A stretch of DNA of 64,000 nt, taken from Bacteroidota bacterium. GTDB lineage: Bacteria > Bacteroidota > Bacteroidia > Bacteroidales > VadinHA17. The notes beneath the pieces are model-generated. The model searched no databases. It was given only the letters and a program-made list of their open reading frames with translations, and was not told the DNA's origin. Shown one piece after another: positions 17,946 to 27,539 of the stretch (position 1 is its first letter; every line of letters starts with the position of its first letter). The stretch lies in NCBI GenBank assembly GCA_022561875.1, contig JADFQJ010000012.1:1-64000 (forward strand), written 5' to 3'. Both the position numbers and the translations under genes were made by a program.

Positions 17946-19462
17946 TTTTTCATTCCATTAACTGTAACATCATAGCATTTAGAGATTGCATCAACAAATG
18001 CTTCGACTGATGCTGTTATTATATCGGTATTAGCAGAAAACCCATAGTAGAGCTTACCTCGGTTTTCAATCTGAATATGCACTTTGCCTATGTCATCACT
18101 CCCTCTTGTTATAGCCTGAATAAGGAATTCCTCAAGACGTACTTTACGATTTATCAATTGTTTGACAGCAGAAAAAGCCGCATCTATCGGTCCATTCCCT
18201 GACGCAGTGGCTGAAACAATCTTATCGTTCATTTTTAATCTTACGGTAGCCATAGGGACGGCTGATTTTCCACATATTACCTGTAACAGATCGAGCTTTA
18301 TATGTTTTCCCTCTATTTTGGCTGTTCCGGCAAGTATTCTCAGGTCATCATCTTTAATATCTTTCTTTTTGTCAGCAAGAGTAAGAAATTTATGATATAA
18401 TCCATTCAATTTTTCTTTACTGAAGCTATATCCAAGTATTTCAAACCGGTGTTTTAAGGCAGCCCTTCCGCTTCTGGCAGTAAGTATAATTGAAGATTCC
18501 TTAATACCGATATCCGTTGGATCGATTATTTCATAATTTTCCCTTTTTTTCAATACGCCGTCCTGGTGTATACCGGAGGAATGTGCAAAGGCGTTCCTGC
18601 CGACAATTGCTTTGTTAGCTTGAACCGGCATTCGCATGATAGTAGAAACAAGTCTGCTGGATGCATATATCTTTTTGGAATTAATCCCTGTTTTAAAAGG
18701 AAGATCAGAGTGGCTCTTCATGATCATTGCAATTTCTTCCAATGAAGTATTTCCCGCTCTTTCACCAATTCCGTTTAAAGTTACTTCCACTTGTCTGGCT
18801 CCGTTCAGGACTCCCATAATAGTATTGGCTGTTGCTAATCCCAGATCGTTATGACAGTGAGTTGAAATAACGGCCTTATGAATGCCTTTTACATTTTCTT
18901 TAAGGAATTTTATTTTTGCTCCATATTCCTCAGGAAGGCAATATCCTGTAGTGTCAGGGATATTAAGCACTGTTGCACCAGCCTTGACCACAGCTTCAAT
19001 TACCCTTGCAAGATACTCATTTTCTGTACGACCTGCATCTTCAGCGAAGAATTCAACATCGTGAACAAATTTCTTTGCATATTTCACTGCTTCCACAGCC
19101 CGTGTAATTATCTCCTCCTGGTTGGAATTCAGTTTATGAGTTATATGGAACCAGGAGGTGCCTATACCGGTATGAATACGTGGTTTTTTTGCAAACTTTA
19201 ATGACTCTGCAGCCACTTCAATATCATTTTTCACAGCCCTTGTTAATGCACAAATAATGGGTTGTTTTACAGCTTTCGATATTTCTACTATCGATTGGAA
19301 ATCACCAGGGCTGGAAACGGGGAATCCTGCCTCAATAATGTCCACTCCAAGTGTTTCCAGGGCTTTTGCAATTTCGATTTTTTCGACTGTATTCAATTGG
19401 CAACCAGGCACCTGTTCTCCATCTCTGAGGGTTGTGTCGAAAATAAATATCTGATCTTCCAT
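17942..19462 (-). CDS. leuA: 2-isopropylmalate synthase
   Basis: This 506-residue protein opens with [19 protein letters not shown] and contains [15 protein letters not shown] (metal-binding His pair), [14 protein letters not shown] and [10 protein letters not shown], typical of LeuA. A C-terminal leucine-sensing domain ([20 protein letters not shown]) is present, so feedback inhibition is expected. It condenses 2-oxoisovalerate with acetyl-CoA, the committed step of leucine synthesis. It overlaps leuC by 4 nt and follows ilvC after 62 nt, where no terminator is visible. Confidence 0.95.
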   Translation of the reverse strand: MEDQIFIFDTTLRDGEQVPGCQLNTVEKIEIAKALETLGVDIIEAGFPVSSPGDFQSIVEISKAVKQPIICALTRAVKNDIEVAAESLKFAKKPRIHTGIGTSWFHITHKLNSNQEEIITRAVEAVKYAKKFVHDVEFFAEDAGRTENEYLARVIEAVVKAGATVLNIPDTTGYCLPEEYGAKIKFLKENVKGIHKAVISTHCHNDLGLATANTIMGVLNGARQVEVTLNGIGERAGNTSLEEIAMIMKSHSDLPFKTGINSKKIYASSRLVSTIMRMPVQANKAIVGRNAFAHSSGIHQDGVLKKRENYEIIDPTDIGIKESSIILTARSGRAALKHRFEILGYSFSKEKLNGLYHKFLTLADKKKDIKDDDLRILAGTAKIEGKHIKLDLLQVICGKSAVPMATVRLKMNDKIVSATASGNGPIDAAFSAVKQLINRKVRLEEFLIQAITRGSDDIGKVHIQIENRGKLYYGFSANTDIITASVEAFVDAISKCYDVTVNGMKK

Positions 19463-19524
19463 TTTAGTTGGTCTTTAATATATTATTAATTATAAGTTCG
19501 TCGCTGCGTTCCTCACGTCATTCA

Positions 19525-20574
19525 CTATTCTCTATTAGATCTTAATTTCCTTACCTGTACACCGGTCTGCCACATTTCCGATTCCCTCATTTCTTTCAAT
19601 TCAGCATCCAGTTCACTCTTATAGTTTTCACTCCCGGTCCTTTCAAGTACAATTCTGGTTTCATTTCCTGTTTTCACGCTTTCATACAAATCATTAAAAA
19701 CCGGCAATACTGCTTCACGGAATTTATGCCTCCAGTCCAATGCCCCTCTTTGTGCTGTAGCGCTGCAGTTTGCATACATCCAATCCATACCGTTTTCATC
19801 AACCAGTCTTATTAAGCTTTGTGTCAACTCTTCAACAGTTTCATTAAAAGCTTCGCTTGGACTATGACCATTTTCACGCAGTACTTTATACTGAGCTTCC
19901 ATAATTCCTGCAATTGCACCCATCAGAACTCCTCTTTCCCCGGTAAGGTCGCTATACACTTCGTTCTTAAAAGTTGTTGGAAACAGGTAACCGGATCCTA
20001 TGGCAATACCTATAGCTAAAGTTCTTTCTTCAGCTCGTCCGGTGAAATCCTGGTAAACTGCATAGCTTGAATTTATACCACTGCCGGCGAGGAAATTCCT
20101 ACGTACACTTAACCCCGATCCTTTTGGCGCAACCATGATAACATCTACATTATCGGGTGGTACTACCCCGGTTTGCTCCATATAAGTTATTGAAAATCCA
20201 TGTGAGAAATAGAGAGCATCCCCTTCGTTGAGGTATTGTTTCAGGTTTGGCCACACTGAACGTTGAGCAGCATCAGATATCAGATATTGAATAATTGTAG
20301 CTTTTTTAGCAGCTTCTTCGATAGGAAACAAGGTCTTTCCGGGTATCCAGCCATCTTTTACTGCCCGTTCCCAATCCTCTTTAAAATCGGGTGACTGGCC
20401 TATAATTACGTTAAACCCATTATCTCTCATATTCAAAGATTGCGCAGGGCCTTGAACGCCATAACCAATAACAGCGATTATTTCATTTTTTAGGACCTCA
20501 AGTGCTTTTTTGACAGGAAATTCATCACGGGTTACTACATTTTCTGTTACACCTCCAAAATTAATTTTTGCCAT
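19525..20574 (-). CDS. ilvC: Ketol-acid reductoisomerase
   Basis: The 349-residue protein has the KARI Rossmann motif GYGVQGPAQSLNMRDNG, the catalytic segment MVAPKGSGLSVRRNF, and DLTGERGVLMGAIAGIMEAQY with the metal-binding Asp/Glu pair followed by the knotted helical domain (EELTQSLIRLVDENGMDWMY). It converts acetolactate and acetohydroxybutyrate to dihydroxy acids using NAD(P)H in valine, leucine and isoleucine synthesis. It lies third from the synthase genes in the same direction, about 100 nt after ilvN. Confidence 0.95.
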   Translation of the reverse strand: MAKINFGGVTENVVTRDEFPVKKALEVLKNEIIAVIGYGVQGPAQSLNMRDNGFNVIIGQSPDFKEDWERAVKDGWIPGKTLFPIEEAAKKATIIQYLISDAAQRSVWPNLKQYLNEGDALYFSHGFSITYMEQTGVVPPDNVDVIMVAPKGSGLSVRRNFLAGSGINSSYAVYQDFTGRAEERTLAIGIAIGSGYLFPTTFKNEVYSDLTGERGVLMGAIAGIMEAQYKVLRENGHSPSEAFNETVEELTQSLIRLVDENGMDWMYANCSATAQRGALDWRHKFREAVLPVFNDLYESVKTGNETRIVLERTGSENYKSELDAELKEMRESEMWQTGVQVRKLRSNRE

Positions 20575-20674
20575 AATTTTAAATAAATGTTAATAATTAT
20601 TTAATAGTAATTTTATTTCTTCTATCTAAAAATATTTACTCGTTTCAAAAGATCAGTTATCATAATTCTATATT

Positions 20675-21250
20675 CTAAAAATCAGATTTTATTTCTGCCA
20701 CAAAGTCATTATCCTGTTTTATATTATTTGCCTCATCCATCTCTTTGAGATATGCGATCAACTCTTTTTTTTGTTTTGTAATAGCTACCCTTCCTGACCG
20801 GACAAATTGTAAAACCCCATAAGGGTCAAGTTTATTCAGCAGATCAGCTGTATCCTGTTTGTGGCCTGTTTTTTCAATAACCACATATTCCGGTGTAATT
20901 TCAAGGAACCTGGCATTTGATGAACGAACAATAAATTCAATCTTGTTACTTTTCATTAACTCAGTTGTTCGTACTTTATACAAGGCTATTTCCTGGTAAA
21001 TAATTTCATCGTTTGTGTGTACAAATACTTTAAGAACATCAATTAGTTTTTCCAGTTGTCGTTGTATTTTATCAATCAGATCTTCTGTTGTATTGACCAC
21101 AATGGTTAATTTATGAATTCCCTTAACGGCAGATTCGGAGGCAGCTATACTTTCGATGTTAATTTGTCTTCTTGTAAAGATTAGAGTAACCTGGTTAAGA
21201 ATACCAATATGATGTTCTGTAAATAGTGAGACAGTAAATTCTTTTTTCAT
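20675..21250 (-). CDS. ilvN: Acetolactate synthase regulatory subunit
   Basis: The 191-residue protein carries an N-terminal ACT domain (FTVSLFTEHHIGILNQVTLIFTRRQINIESIAAS) and a C-terminal regulatory domain (EFIVRSSNARFLEITPEYVVIEKTGHKQ, LLNKLDPYGVLQFVRSGRVAI). It binds valine and stimulates and feedback-inhibits IlvB. The gene follows ilvB by 71 nt. One copy of the 29-30 bp dispersed repeat lies in that gap, so the repeat has inserted inside an operon. Confidence 0.93.
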   Translation of the reverse strand: MKKEFTVSLFTEHHIGILNQVTLIFTRRQINIESIAASESAVKGIHKLTIVVNTTEDLIDKIQRQLEKLIDVLKVFVHTNDEIIYQEIALYKVRTTELMKSNKIEFIVRSSNARFLEITPEYVVIEKTGHKQDTADLLNKLDPYGVLQFVRSGRVAITKQKKELIAYLKEMDEANNIKQDNDFVAEIKSDF

Positions 21251-21265
21251 TGTATTAAATATTAG

Positions 21266-21295
21266 GTAACTATTCAGTGTCTTAAGTTTGGAATG
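21266..21295 (-). repeat. Copy of the 29-30 bp dispersed repeat
   Basis: On the minus strand the sequence begins CATTCCAAACTTAAG and ends ACTGAATAGTTAC. It is identical to the copies near 38.6 and 47.1 kb and differs by a 1-nt insertion from the one at 53.8 kb. It sits between ilvB and ilvN. Confidence 0.9.
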
Positions 21296-21321
21296 CTAAT
21301 ATAAAGAAATGCCTAAAGCAC

Positions 21322-23031
21322 CTAACAAAGTTTAACTTCAGAAACTGACGAACCTGGTTCTATCATAGGGAAAATGTTCCCTTCTTTTTCTACCATTATC
21401 TCGAGCAGGCAGGGTTTTTCGCAGGAAAGCATTTCATCAATGGAAGTCTCAAGGGTTTCCCGTTCTTTAACCCGCCTTGCTGTAATATCAAAACCTTCTG
21501 CAATTTTGATGAAATCAGGATTAACAAGTTCAGTTGATGCATACCTTTTATCAAAAAACATTTCCTGCCATTGCCGGACCATACCTAGAAAATTATTGTT
21601 TAAAATAATTATCTTCACCGGAAGTTTATATTGGAGGATAGTTCCCAATTCCTGTATTGTCATTTGAAACCCCCCATCTCCAATAAACGCAATAACCGGA
21701 ACATTAGGTTTACCCACTTTTGCACCTACAGCAGCTGGTAATCCGAAGCCCATTGTTCCCATCCCGCCGGAAGTAATCAGGCTATTAGGATTTTTAAACT
21801 TATAATATCTTGCAGTTGCCATTTGATGTTGGCCTACATCGGTTATAATGATGGCTTCTCCCTGTGTTTTTTCAGAAATAAGACTAACTATTTCACCCAT
21901 TCTTATTTTTCCCCGGGATGGATAACATTCCTGTTTTATAACTTTATCGTTTTCAATTTTATTACATGATTTAAATTCAGAAAGCCACTCAGGATAGGAG
22001 TTAGCTTTCACCTGATCAATAAGTGCTTTTAGAGCTTCTTTGGCATCACCGTGTAGTTCAATATCGACTTCTACATTTTTGTTTAATTCAGATCTGTCAA
22101 TTTCGATATGGATAATGTTGGCATTTATTGCATATCTTTTAAGGTCACCCGTGACCCTGTCATCGAACCGCATTCCAATAGCAATCAGCAAATCAGCTTC
22201 ATTTGTTTTGATATTAGGTCCATAGTTACCATGCATTCCAAGTAATCCGGTATATAGTGGATGTTTGGCAGGAAATGCAGATAATCCCAATAGAGTTAAT
22301 GCCACGGGAATACCTGTTTTTTCCACAAAGGCCATCAGCTCTTTCTCTGCCTTTGATATCAGAATACCATGGCCTGCCAGGATCAATGGTTTTCTGGCAT
22401 GATTGATAAGAATTGCTGCGGATTCAATATCAGCAGGGTTCAGGGGAATATTTGGAATATAGCTTCTGAGGCTGGTGCATTTCTGATAGTTGAAAGTTAA
22501 TGTTTGCAGTTGAGCATCCTTGGTAATATCGATCAAAACCGGACCGGGTCTGCCAGAACCTGCAATATAAAAAGCTTTCGAAATAACTTCAGGGATATCT
22601 ACAGCTTGTTTGATCTGATAATTCCATTTGGTAATCGGCATTGAAATTCCAAGAATATCAGTCTCCTGGAAAGCATCTGATCCTATCAGGCTCGAGGTTA
22701 CCTGGGCAGTTATGAAAACTACAGGAACAGAATCAAGAAAAGCATTGGCAATACCGGTTATCAGGTTTGTAGCTCCTGGTCCGGAAGTAGCAAAGCATAC
22801 TCCTGTTTTACCTGTAACCATTGCATATGCCTGAGCTGCATGTGCTGCACCTTGCTCATGCCGCGTCAGTATGTGCTTCAGTTTTTTGTCTTCAATATCA
22901 TATAATGCATCATAAATTGGCATAATAGCGCCTCCAGGGTAACCAAAAATGGTTTCTACTTTTTCCTCGAGGAGGGAATAGAGCAGTGCCTTTGCCCCGG
23001 TGATCTTTTCGTTTTTTCTTGTCTTTGCCAT
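21322..23031 (-). CDS. ilvB: Acetolactate synthase catalytic subunit
   Basis: This is a ThDP enzyme of 569 residues from the ATG at 23031. The N-terminal PYR domain has FGYPGGAIMPIYDAL and the catalytic Glu in RHEQGAAHAAQAYA. The central FAD-binding domain has GMHGNYGPNIKTNEADLLIAIGMRFDDRVTG. The C-terminal PP domain has the ThDP motif GDGGFQMTIQELGTI...NN. It condenses two pyruvates, or pyruvate with 2-oxobutyrate. An upstream TTG at 23073 would add 14 residues without family support, so the ATG is preferred. It lies 46 nt after ilvD and works with IlvN. Confidence 0.95.
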   Translation of the reverse strand: MAKTRKNEKITGAKALLYSLLEEKVETIFGYPGGAIMPIYDALYDIEDKKLKHILTRHEQGAAHAAQAYAMVTGKTGVCFATSGPGATNLITGIANAFLDSVPVVFITAQVTSSLIGSDAFQETDILGISMPITKWNYQIKQAVDIPEVISKAFYIAGSGRPGPVLIDITKDAQLQTLTFNYQKCTSLRSYIPNIPLNPADIESAAILINHARKPLILAGHGILISKAEKELMAFVEKTGIPVALTLLGLSAFPAKHPLYTGLLGMHGNYGPNIKTNEADLLIAIGMRFDDRVTGDLKRYAINANIIHIEIDRSELNKNVEVDIELHGDAKEALKALIDQVKANSYPEWLSEFKSCNKIENDKVIKQECYPSRGKIRMGEIVSLISEKTQGEAIIITDVGQHQMATARYYKFKNPNSLITSGGMGTMGFGLPAAVGAKVGKPNVPVIAFIGDGGFQMTIQELGTILQYKLPVKIIILNNNFLGMVRQWQEMFFDKRYASTELVNPDFIKIAEGFDITARRVKERETLETSIDEMLSCEKPCLLEIMVEKEGNIFPMIEPGSSVSEVKLC

Positions 23032-23077
23032 ATTATTCTGTTTTCGGACTGTGGTTATTAATTGATAGATCAAATCG

Positions 23078-24898
23078 TTATATTTCTCTAACAGCGCCTT
23101 TATTTGCCGAAGTAACCATTTGCGCGTAAGCTTTTAAAGCATCAGAAATATGACGAACCCGGTTTTTGGGTTTAAATGCCATAGCGCCTTTTTTTTCTTC
23201 CTTATTCAATCTATCTGAAATTTCTTCGTCAGTAAGTTTAACGTTTATCATTCTTTGTGCTATGTCAATTTCTATTACATCATTTTCCCAAACCAGTGAA
23301 AGTTCACCGCCGGCAGCAGCTTCAGGTGATATATGGCCAATGGAAAGACCGGATGTTCCACCAGAGAACCTGCCATCTGTAATAAGGGCACACTTTTTAT
23401 CCAAATTCCGCGACTTAAGGTATGAAGTCGGGTAGAGCATTTCCTGCATACCTGGTCCCCCTTTTGGTCCTTCATACCTTATCACAACTGCATCACCTGC
23501 CTTAACTTCACCGTTTAAAATACCATCACAAGCCGCCTCCTGTGACTCATATATCCTTGCTTCACCCCGGAAATAAAAAAGGGAAGGATCAACACCCGCG
23601 GTCTTCACAATGCATCCATCCCTGGCAATATTACCATAAAGAACAGCAAGTCCTCCATCCTTGTTGTAAGCGTTATTAATATCCCTTATACAACCCTTTT
23701 TCCGATCCGTGTCAAGGTTACCATATATCTTATCCTGGGAACCCATTTCAAGACTTTTTACATTTCCTGGTGCACTTCTGAAAATACTAATTGCTTCACT
23801 TGTAACTGTTTTTCTTTGAATATCAAATGCATTGATGGCATCTTTAAGGTTTGGAAAATCAATTCTTCCAACGGAAGTGTGGATAAGTCCTGCCTTTTCA
23901 AGTTCTCCCATAATTGACAGTATCCCACCTGCTTTGTTAACATCCTGAACATGGTAACCTGAGTTGGGCGCTACTTTGCATAATGTCGGGACCAGTCTGG
24001 ATAATCTGTCAACGTCTGTCATACTGAAATCAACCTCAGCTTCATTAGCAATGGCAAGCAAGTGTAATATTGTATTTGTTGAGCCTCCCATGGCAATATC
24101 CAGAGACATAGCGTTAAGAAATGCCTCCCTTGTTGCAATTGACCGTGGTAAGACGGAAGTATCGCCATTCCTATAGTACCGGTAGGCCAATTTAACAATC
24201 AGGTTAGCAGCCTGTTCAAACAACCTTAACCGGTTTTTGTGGGTAGCAATAATGGTTCCGTTTCCGGGAAGAGCAAGGCCTAGGGCTTCATTAAGGCAGT
24301 TCATGGAATTCGCAGTAAACATACCTGAGCAGGAACCGCAAGTTGGACAGGCAGCCTTTTCAATTTTATTTAGAAAAGAATCACTCACAGATGGATCTCC
24401 GGCCATGACAATTACATCAACAAGGTCATAATGTTTGTCATTAACAACTCCGGCTTCCATTGGACCGCCGGAAACAAAAACTGTCGGGATATTCAGTCTC
24501 ATTGCTGCCATTAGCATTCCGGGAGTAATCTTGTCACAATTACTGATACATATCATGGCGTCTGCCATATGAGCATTACAAACATATTCAATGCTATCTG
24601 CAATCAGTTCACGGGAGGGAAGTGAATACAGCATTCCTTCATGGCCCATTGCAATACCATCATCAATTGCAATAGTATTGAATTCGGCGGCATAGCAACC
24701 TTGCTTTTCTATCCATGACTTTATGAGCTGACCGGCGTTGTGCAGATGAGTATGACCCGGAACAAATTGGGAGAAAGAATTCACAACTGCAATGATCGGA
24801 TTCCCGAATTGTTCTTCCTTCATTCCGCTAGCGCGCCATAGACTTCTCGCTCCGGCCATATTCCTTCCTGCAGTTGTACGATGACTTCTTAATTTCAT
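23078..24898 (-). CDS. ilvD: Dihydroxy-acid dehydratase
   Basis: The 606-residue protein matches IlvD/Edd dehydratases. It has [31 protein letters not shown] and [32 protein letters not shown] with the iron-sulfur cysteines, plus [14 protein letters not shown] and [20 protein letters not shown]. It dehydrates dihydroxyisovalerate and its isoleucine homologue to the 2-keto acids. It is the first structural gene of the ilv-leu-glt cluster. Its ATG is only 12 nt after the U-tract of an intrinsic terminator, which marks the leader as an attenuator. Confidence 0.95.
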   Translation of the reverse strand: MKLRSHRTTAGRNMAGARSLWRASGMKEEQFGNPIIAVVNSFSQFVPGHTHLHNAGQLIKSWIEKQGCYAAEFNTIAIDDGIAMGHEGMLYSLPSRELIADSIEYVCNAHMADAMICISNCDKITPGMLMAAMRLNIPTVFVSGGPMEAGVVNDKHYDLVDVIVMAGDPSVSDSFLNKIEKAACPTCGSCSGMFTANSMNCLNEALGLALPGNGTIIATHKNRLRLFEQAANLIVKLAYRYYRNGDTSVLPRSIATREAFLNAMSLDIAMGGSTNTILHLLAIANEAEVDFSMTDVDRLSRLVPTLCKVAPNSGYHVQDVNKAGGILSIMGELEKAGLIHTSVGRIDFPNLKDAINAFDIQRKTVTSEAISIFRSAPGNVKSLEMGSQDKIYGNLDTDRKKGCIRDINNAYNKDGGLAVLYGNIARDGCIVKTAGVDPSLFYFRGEARIYESQEAACDGILNGEVKAGDAVVIRYEGPKGGPGMQEMLYPTSYLKSRNLDKKCALITDGRFSGGTSGLSIGHISPEAAAGGELSLVWENDVIEIDIAQRMINVKLTDEEISDRLNKEEKKGAMAFKPKNRVRHISDALKAYAQMVTSANKGAVREI

Positions 24899-24910
24899 AA
24901 GTTAATTTCT

Positions 24911-24950
24911 TGAAAGAAAAAGCCGCTCTCTTTCTGTGAGAACGGCTTTT
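24911..24950 (-). terminator. Attenuator terminator upstream of ilvD
   Basis: On the minus strand AAGCCGTTCTC (24948-24938) pairs with GAGAGCGGCTT (24930-24920) as an 11-bp stem with one G-T pair and a 7-nt loop. The run TTTTTCTTTC follows. It ends about 12 nt before the ilvD ATG, so read-through is required for operon expression. Its 5' arm can pair with an upstream segment (24973-24986) instead. Confidence 0.85.
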
Positions 24951-24972
24951 TTTTATTGTTTTTTCAAAACAT

Positions 24973-25033
24973 ACCTTTCTCACCTTCAATATCCGTAAAG
25001 GATATTAATAATAAAAAGGTTGAGAATTAAGGT
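24973..25033 (-). promoter_or_regulatory. Antiterminator and anti-antiterminator segments of the ilv-leu leader
   Basis: Segment 2 (24986-24973, AAGGTGAGAAAGGT) contains GTGAGAA, exactly complementary to TTCTCAC in the terminator's 5' arm. Pairing would block the terminator. Segment 1 (25033-25016, ACCTTAATTCTCAACCTT) lies inside the leader-peptide gene over its Thr-Leu-Ile-Leu-Asn-Leu codons and can pair with segment 2 with small bulges. A ribosome stalled on those codons would cover segment 1 and favour antitermination. This is the classic three-way switch of amino-acid attenuators; the folding is inferred from complementarity. Confidence 0.7.
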
Positions 25034-25045
25034 ACGTTTAAACAT
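24986..25045 (-). CDS. Leader peptide of the ilv-leu operon
   Basis: A 19-codon ORF reads MFKRTLILNLFIINILYGY and stops with TGA at 24988-24986. Eight of 19 residues are Leu or Ile, clustered as LILNLFIINIL; there is no Val. It starts about 20 nt behind a Bacteroidota -7 box and is followed by alternative RNA helices and an intrinsic terminator just before ilvD. Scarcity of charged tRNA-Leu or tRNA-Ile would stall ribosomes here and let RNA polymerase read into the operon. It is too short for standard gene calling and the peptide itself is not expected to have a function. Confidence 0.8.
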   Translation of the reverse strand: MFKRTLILNLFIINILYGY

Positions 25046-25065
25046 TTTCTTCTTGAATTAAACAT

Positions 25066-25096
25066 CAAATGTAGAGATAAATATTAATTATCAAAA
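25066..25096 (-). promoter_or_regulatory. Promoter of the ilv-leu operon
   Basis: The minus strand has TTTTG at 25096-25092, an 18-nt spacer, then TACATTTG at 25073-25066, matching the Bacteroidota -33/-7 pattern. The predicted start near 25059 leaves about 14 nt before the leader-peptide ATG. Confidence 0.65.
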
Positions 25097-25120
25097 TTTA
25101 CAAGAAAAAAATATTACAAA

Positions 25121-27331
25121 TTAAAAAATAGTAAAAGCTACAGTAACACCTGCCATAACTATTGTAACCATGGTCATCAGCTTGATCAGTATGTTAAGGC
25201 TTGGTCCTGAGGTGTCTTTAAACGGGTCTCCGACAGTATCACCGATAATTGCGGCTTTATGTGATTCTGATCCTTTTCCTCCAAGATGGCCCGATTCGAT
25301 ATATTTTTTGGCATTATCCCAGGCGCCACCTGTATTTGCCATAAATACCGCCATCACAAATCCGGTTCCCAGTCCGCCGACAAGTAATCCCATAACTCCG
25401 GGGACACCGAATATCAATCCAACCAATATTGGAACAGTGATTGCGAGCAACGAGGGAAGAATCATTTCAATCTGTGCTCCTTTTGTGGAGATTTGCACGC
25501 ATTTGGCATATTCAGGTTCAGTTGTACCCTCCATAATACCTGGGATCTCTTTGAACTGGCGTCGAACTTCAGCAACCATCTTGGCGGCACATCTTCCAAC
25601 AGCATTCATTGTCAATCCGCAGAAGAGGAAAACCATCATTGAACCAATAAAAATACCAATCAGGACTATTGGATTCATCAGATGGACCTGGAAGTATGTC
25701 ATAAAATCATCCATTGTAATAAGATCAAGTTGAAATGGATCGGTTATTTCAAATCCGTTAGGGAATATGTATGAGCTAGTACTTTCAAAAAGTCTGTGGA
25801 TACCAACTTTAAGTTCTTCAATGTATGAAGCCAGCAATGCCAAAGCTGTAAGAGCAGCTGATCCGATCGCAAATCCTTTTCCGGTAGCAGCAGTTGTATT
25901 TCCTAACGAATCAAGAGCATCCGTCCTTTTTCTTACTTCAGGATCCAGTTTACTCATTTCTGCATTTCCTCCGGCATTATCAGCTACCGGGCCATAAGCA
26001 TCGGTAGCCAGGGTAATCCCCAGTGTTGACAGCATACCGACCGCAGCAATACCAATTCCATACAAACCCATCTTTGAATTGTCCATATCACCGCCTGCGG
26101 CAAATAGAAAAGCAAAAATAATTCCCAGAACTACAGAAATGACAGGTATGAAAGTAGAGATCATTCCAATCCCAAGTCCGGAGATGATCAATGTGGCTGG
26201 TCCGGTATCAGAACTCTTTGCAATATTTAGTGTAGGCTTGTATTCTTCTGAAGTAAAATATTCGGTTGATTTACCAATAACTATCCCGACTAAAAGGCCT
26301 ACGACCATTGCTAACCAAACGCCTACCCAGTTTTGGATATCAAGTAACCACAAAACACCAAGAGCTCCGAGAACAATGAGTATTGAACTTGTATTAATAC
26401 CACGGGAAAGTGAATTAAGCAAATCCTTTTGGGTGGCTCCTTCTTTGGTTTTTACCATATATATTCCGAGAATAGATAATACAATTCCCACAGCAGCTAT
26501 AAGCATTGGCGCTATCACTGCTTTAAACTGTGCTTCGGTATTACCGATAAATGCAGCTGCTCCCAATGCGGCAGTGGCAAGGATAGAACCGCAGTATGAT
26601 TCATAGAGATCTGCTCCCATACCGGCCACGTCACCAACATTATCACCAACGTTATCAGCAATTGTAGCCGGGTTTCTGGGATCATCCTCCGGAATTCCCG
26701 CCTCTATTTTTCCAACAAGATCAGCGCCAACATCAGCCGCCTTAGTGTATATTCCGCCACCAACCCTGGCAAACAGAGCCTGTGCAGAAGCTCCCATACC
26801 GAATGTCAGCATAGTAGTGGTTATTATCTGGAGATGGTGGGAATTCTCAGCTGCAGGGTACACAGCATTAAGTACTATGAACCAGACGGAAATATCCAGA
26901 AGTCCAAGTCCTACAACAACCAGACCCATTACAGCTCCGCTGCGAAAAGCGATTCTTAATCCCTGGTTCAAAGACCTTCTTGCGGCATTGGCAGTTCTTG
27001 CAGAGGCATGCGTAGCAGTGCGCATTCCAATAAAACCGGCCAAGCCTGAAAAAAATCCACCTGTCAGGAAAGCAAATGGAACCCATACGTTCTGGAGATG
27101 GAAACCATATGCTAAAATAGCAAAGAGGATTGTCATAACAAGGAAAAACAGAGCAACAATTTTATATTGTTGTTTAATGTATGCCATAGCACCTTCTCTT
27201 ACATGTTTGGCAATCCTTTTCATTGTATCAGTGCCTTCGCTTTCCTTCATAAGCTGATGGAAAAAGAACCATGCGAAAAATAATGCAATAACAGATGCAA
27301 CAGGTACAACCCAAAACAATTTACTAATCAT
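25121..27331 (-). CDS. hppA: Membrane-bound cation-pumping pyrophosphatase
   Basis: The 736-residue protein has about 16 membrane helices and the signature of membrane pyrophosphatases: DNVGDNVGDVAGMGADLYES for Mg-PPi binding, the KAADVGADLVGK segment, and GGAWDNAKKYIE near the C-terminus. It hydrolyses pyrophosphate and pumps H+ and/or Na+ across the inner membrane. The segment GNTTAATGKGFA has Ala at the position that is Lys in potassium-independent enzymes, so a K+-dependent type is expected. The ion cannot be decided from what I can see. It is a single-gene unit with its own promoter. Confidence 0.95.
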   Translation of the reverse strand: MISKLFWVVPVASVIALFFAWFFFHQLMKESEGTDTMKRIAKHVREGAMAYIKQQYKIVALFFLVMTILFAILAYGFHLQNVWVPFAFLTGGFFSGLAGFIGMRTATHASARTANAARRSLNQGLRIAFRSGAVMGLVVVGLGLLDISVWFIVLNAVYPAAENSHHLQIITTTMLTFGMGASAQALFARVGGGIYTKAADVGADLVGKIEAGIPEDDPRNPATIADNVGDNVGDVAGMGADLYESYCGSILATAALGAAAFIGNTEAQFKAVIAPMLIAAVGIVLSILGIYMVKTKEGATQKDLLNSLSRGINTSSILIVLGALGVLWLLDIQNWVGVWLAMVVGLLVGIVIGKSTEYFTSEEYKPTLNIAKSSDTGPATLIISGLGIGMISTFIPVISVVLGIIFAFLFAAGGDMDNSKMGLYGIGIAAVGMLSTLGITLATDAYGPVADNAGGNAEMSKLDPEVRKRTDALDSLGNTTAATGKGFAIGSAALTALALLASYIEELKVGIHRLFESTSSYIFPNGFEITDPFQLDLITMDDFMTYFQVHLMNPIVLIGIFIGSMMVFLFCGLTMNAVGRCAAKMVAEVRRQFKEIPGIMEGTTEPEYAKCVQISTKGAQIEMILPSLLAITVPILVGLIFGVPGVMGLLVGGLGTGFVMAVFMANTGGAWDNAKKYIESGHLGGKGSESHKAAIIGDTVGDPFKDTSGPSLNILIKLMTMVTIVMAGVTVAFTIF

Positions 27332-27415
27332 ACTAATAATACTTTTAATTAAACATTATTGATAATTATTATGCCCGTTAAAATTGTGCGAGGTATAAAT
27401 AAATATTATTATTTC

Positions 27416-27445
27416 CAAAAATATATTAGAATATAGCTTCGCAAA
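27416..27445 (-). promoter_or_regulatory. Promoter of the pyrophosphatase gene
   Basis: The minus strand has TTTG (27445-27442), an 18-nt spacer and TATTTTTG (27423-27416), about 85 nt upstream of the hppA ATG. Confidence 0.6.
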
Positions 27446-27475
27446 GTAATTAAAAAATGCAATTAATAGATTAAA

Positions 27476-27507
27476 TTGAAATTGATTATATTTTCATTGT
27501 ATTTTTG
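27476..27507 (+). promoter_or_regulatory. Promoter of dapD
   Basis: TTG at 27476-27478 and TATTTTTG at 27500-27507 are separated by 21 nt, with the dapD ATG 32 nt further on. The element is divergent from the hppA promoter. Confidence 0.45.
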
Positions 27508-27539
27508 TTTTGTTGCCCGAAACATAAAACTTGTAAGAT

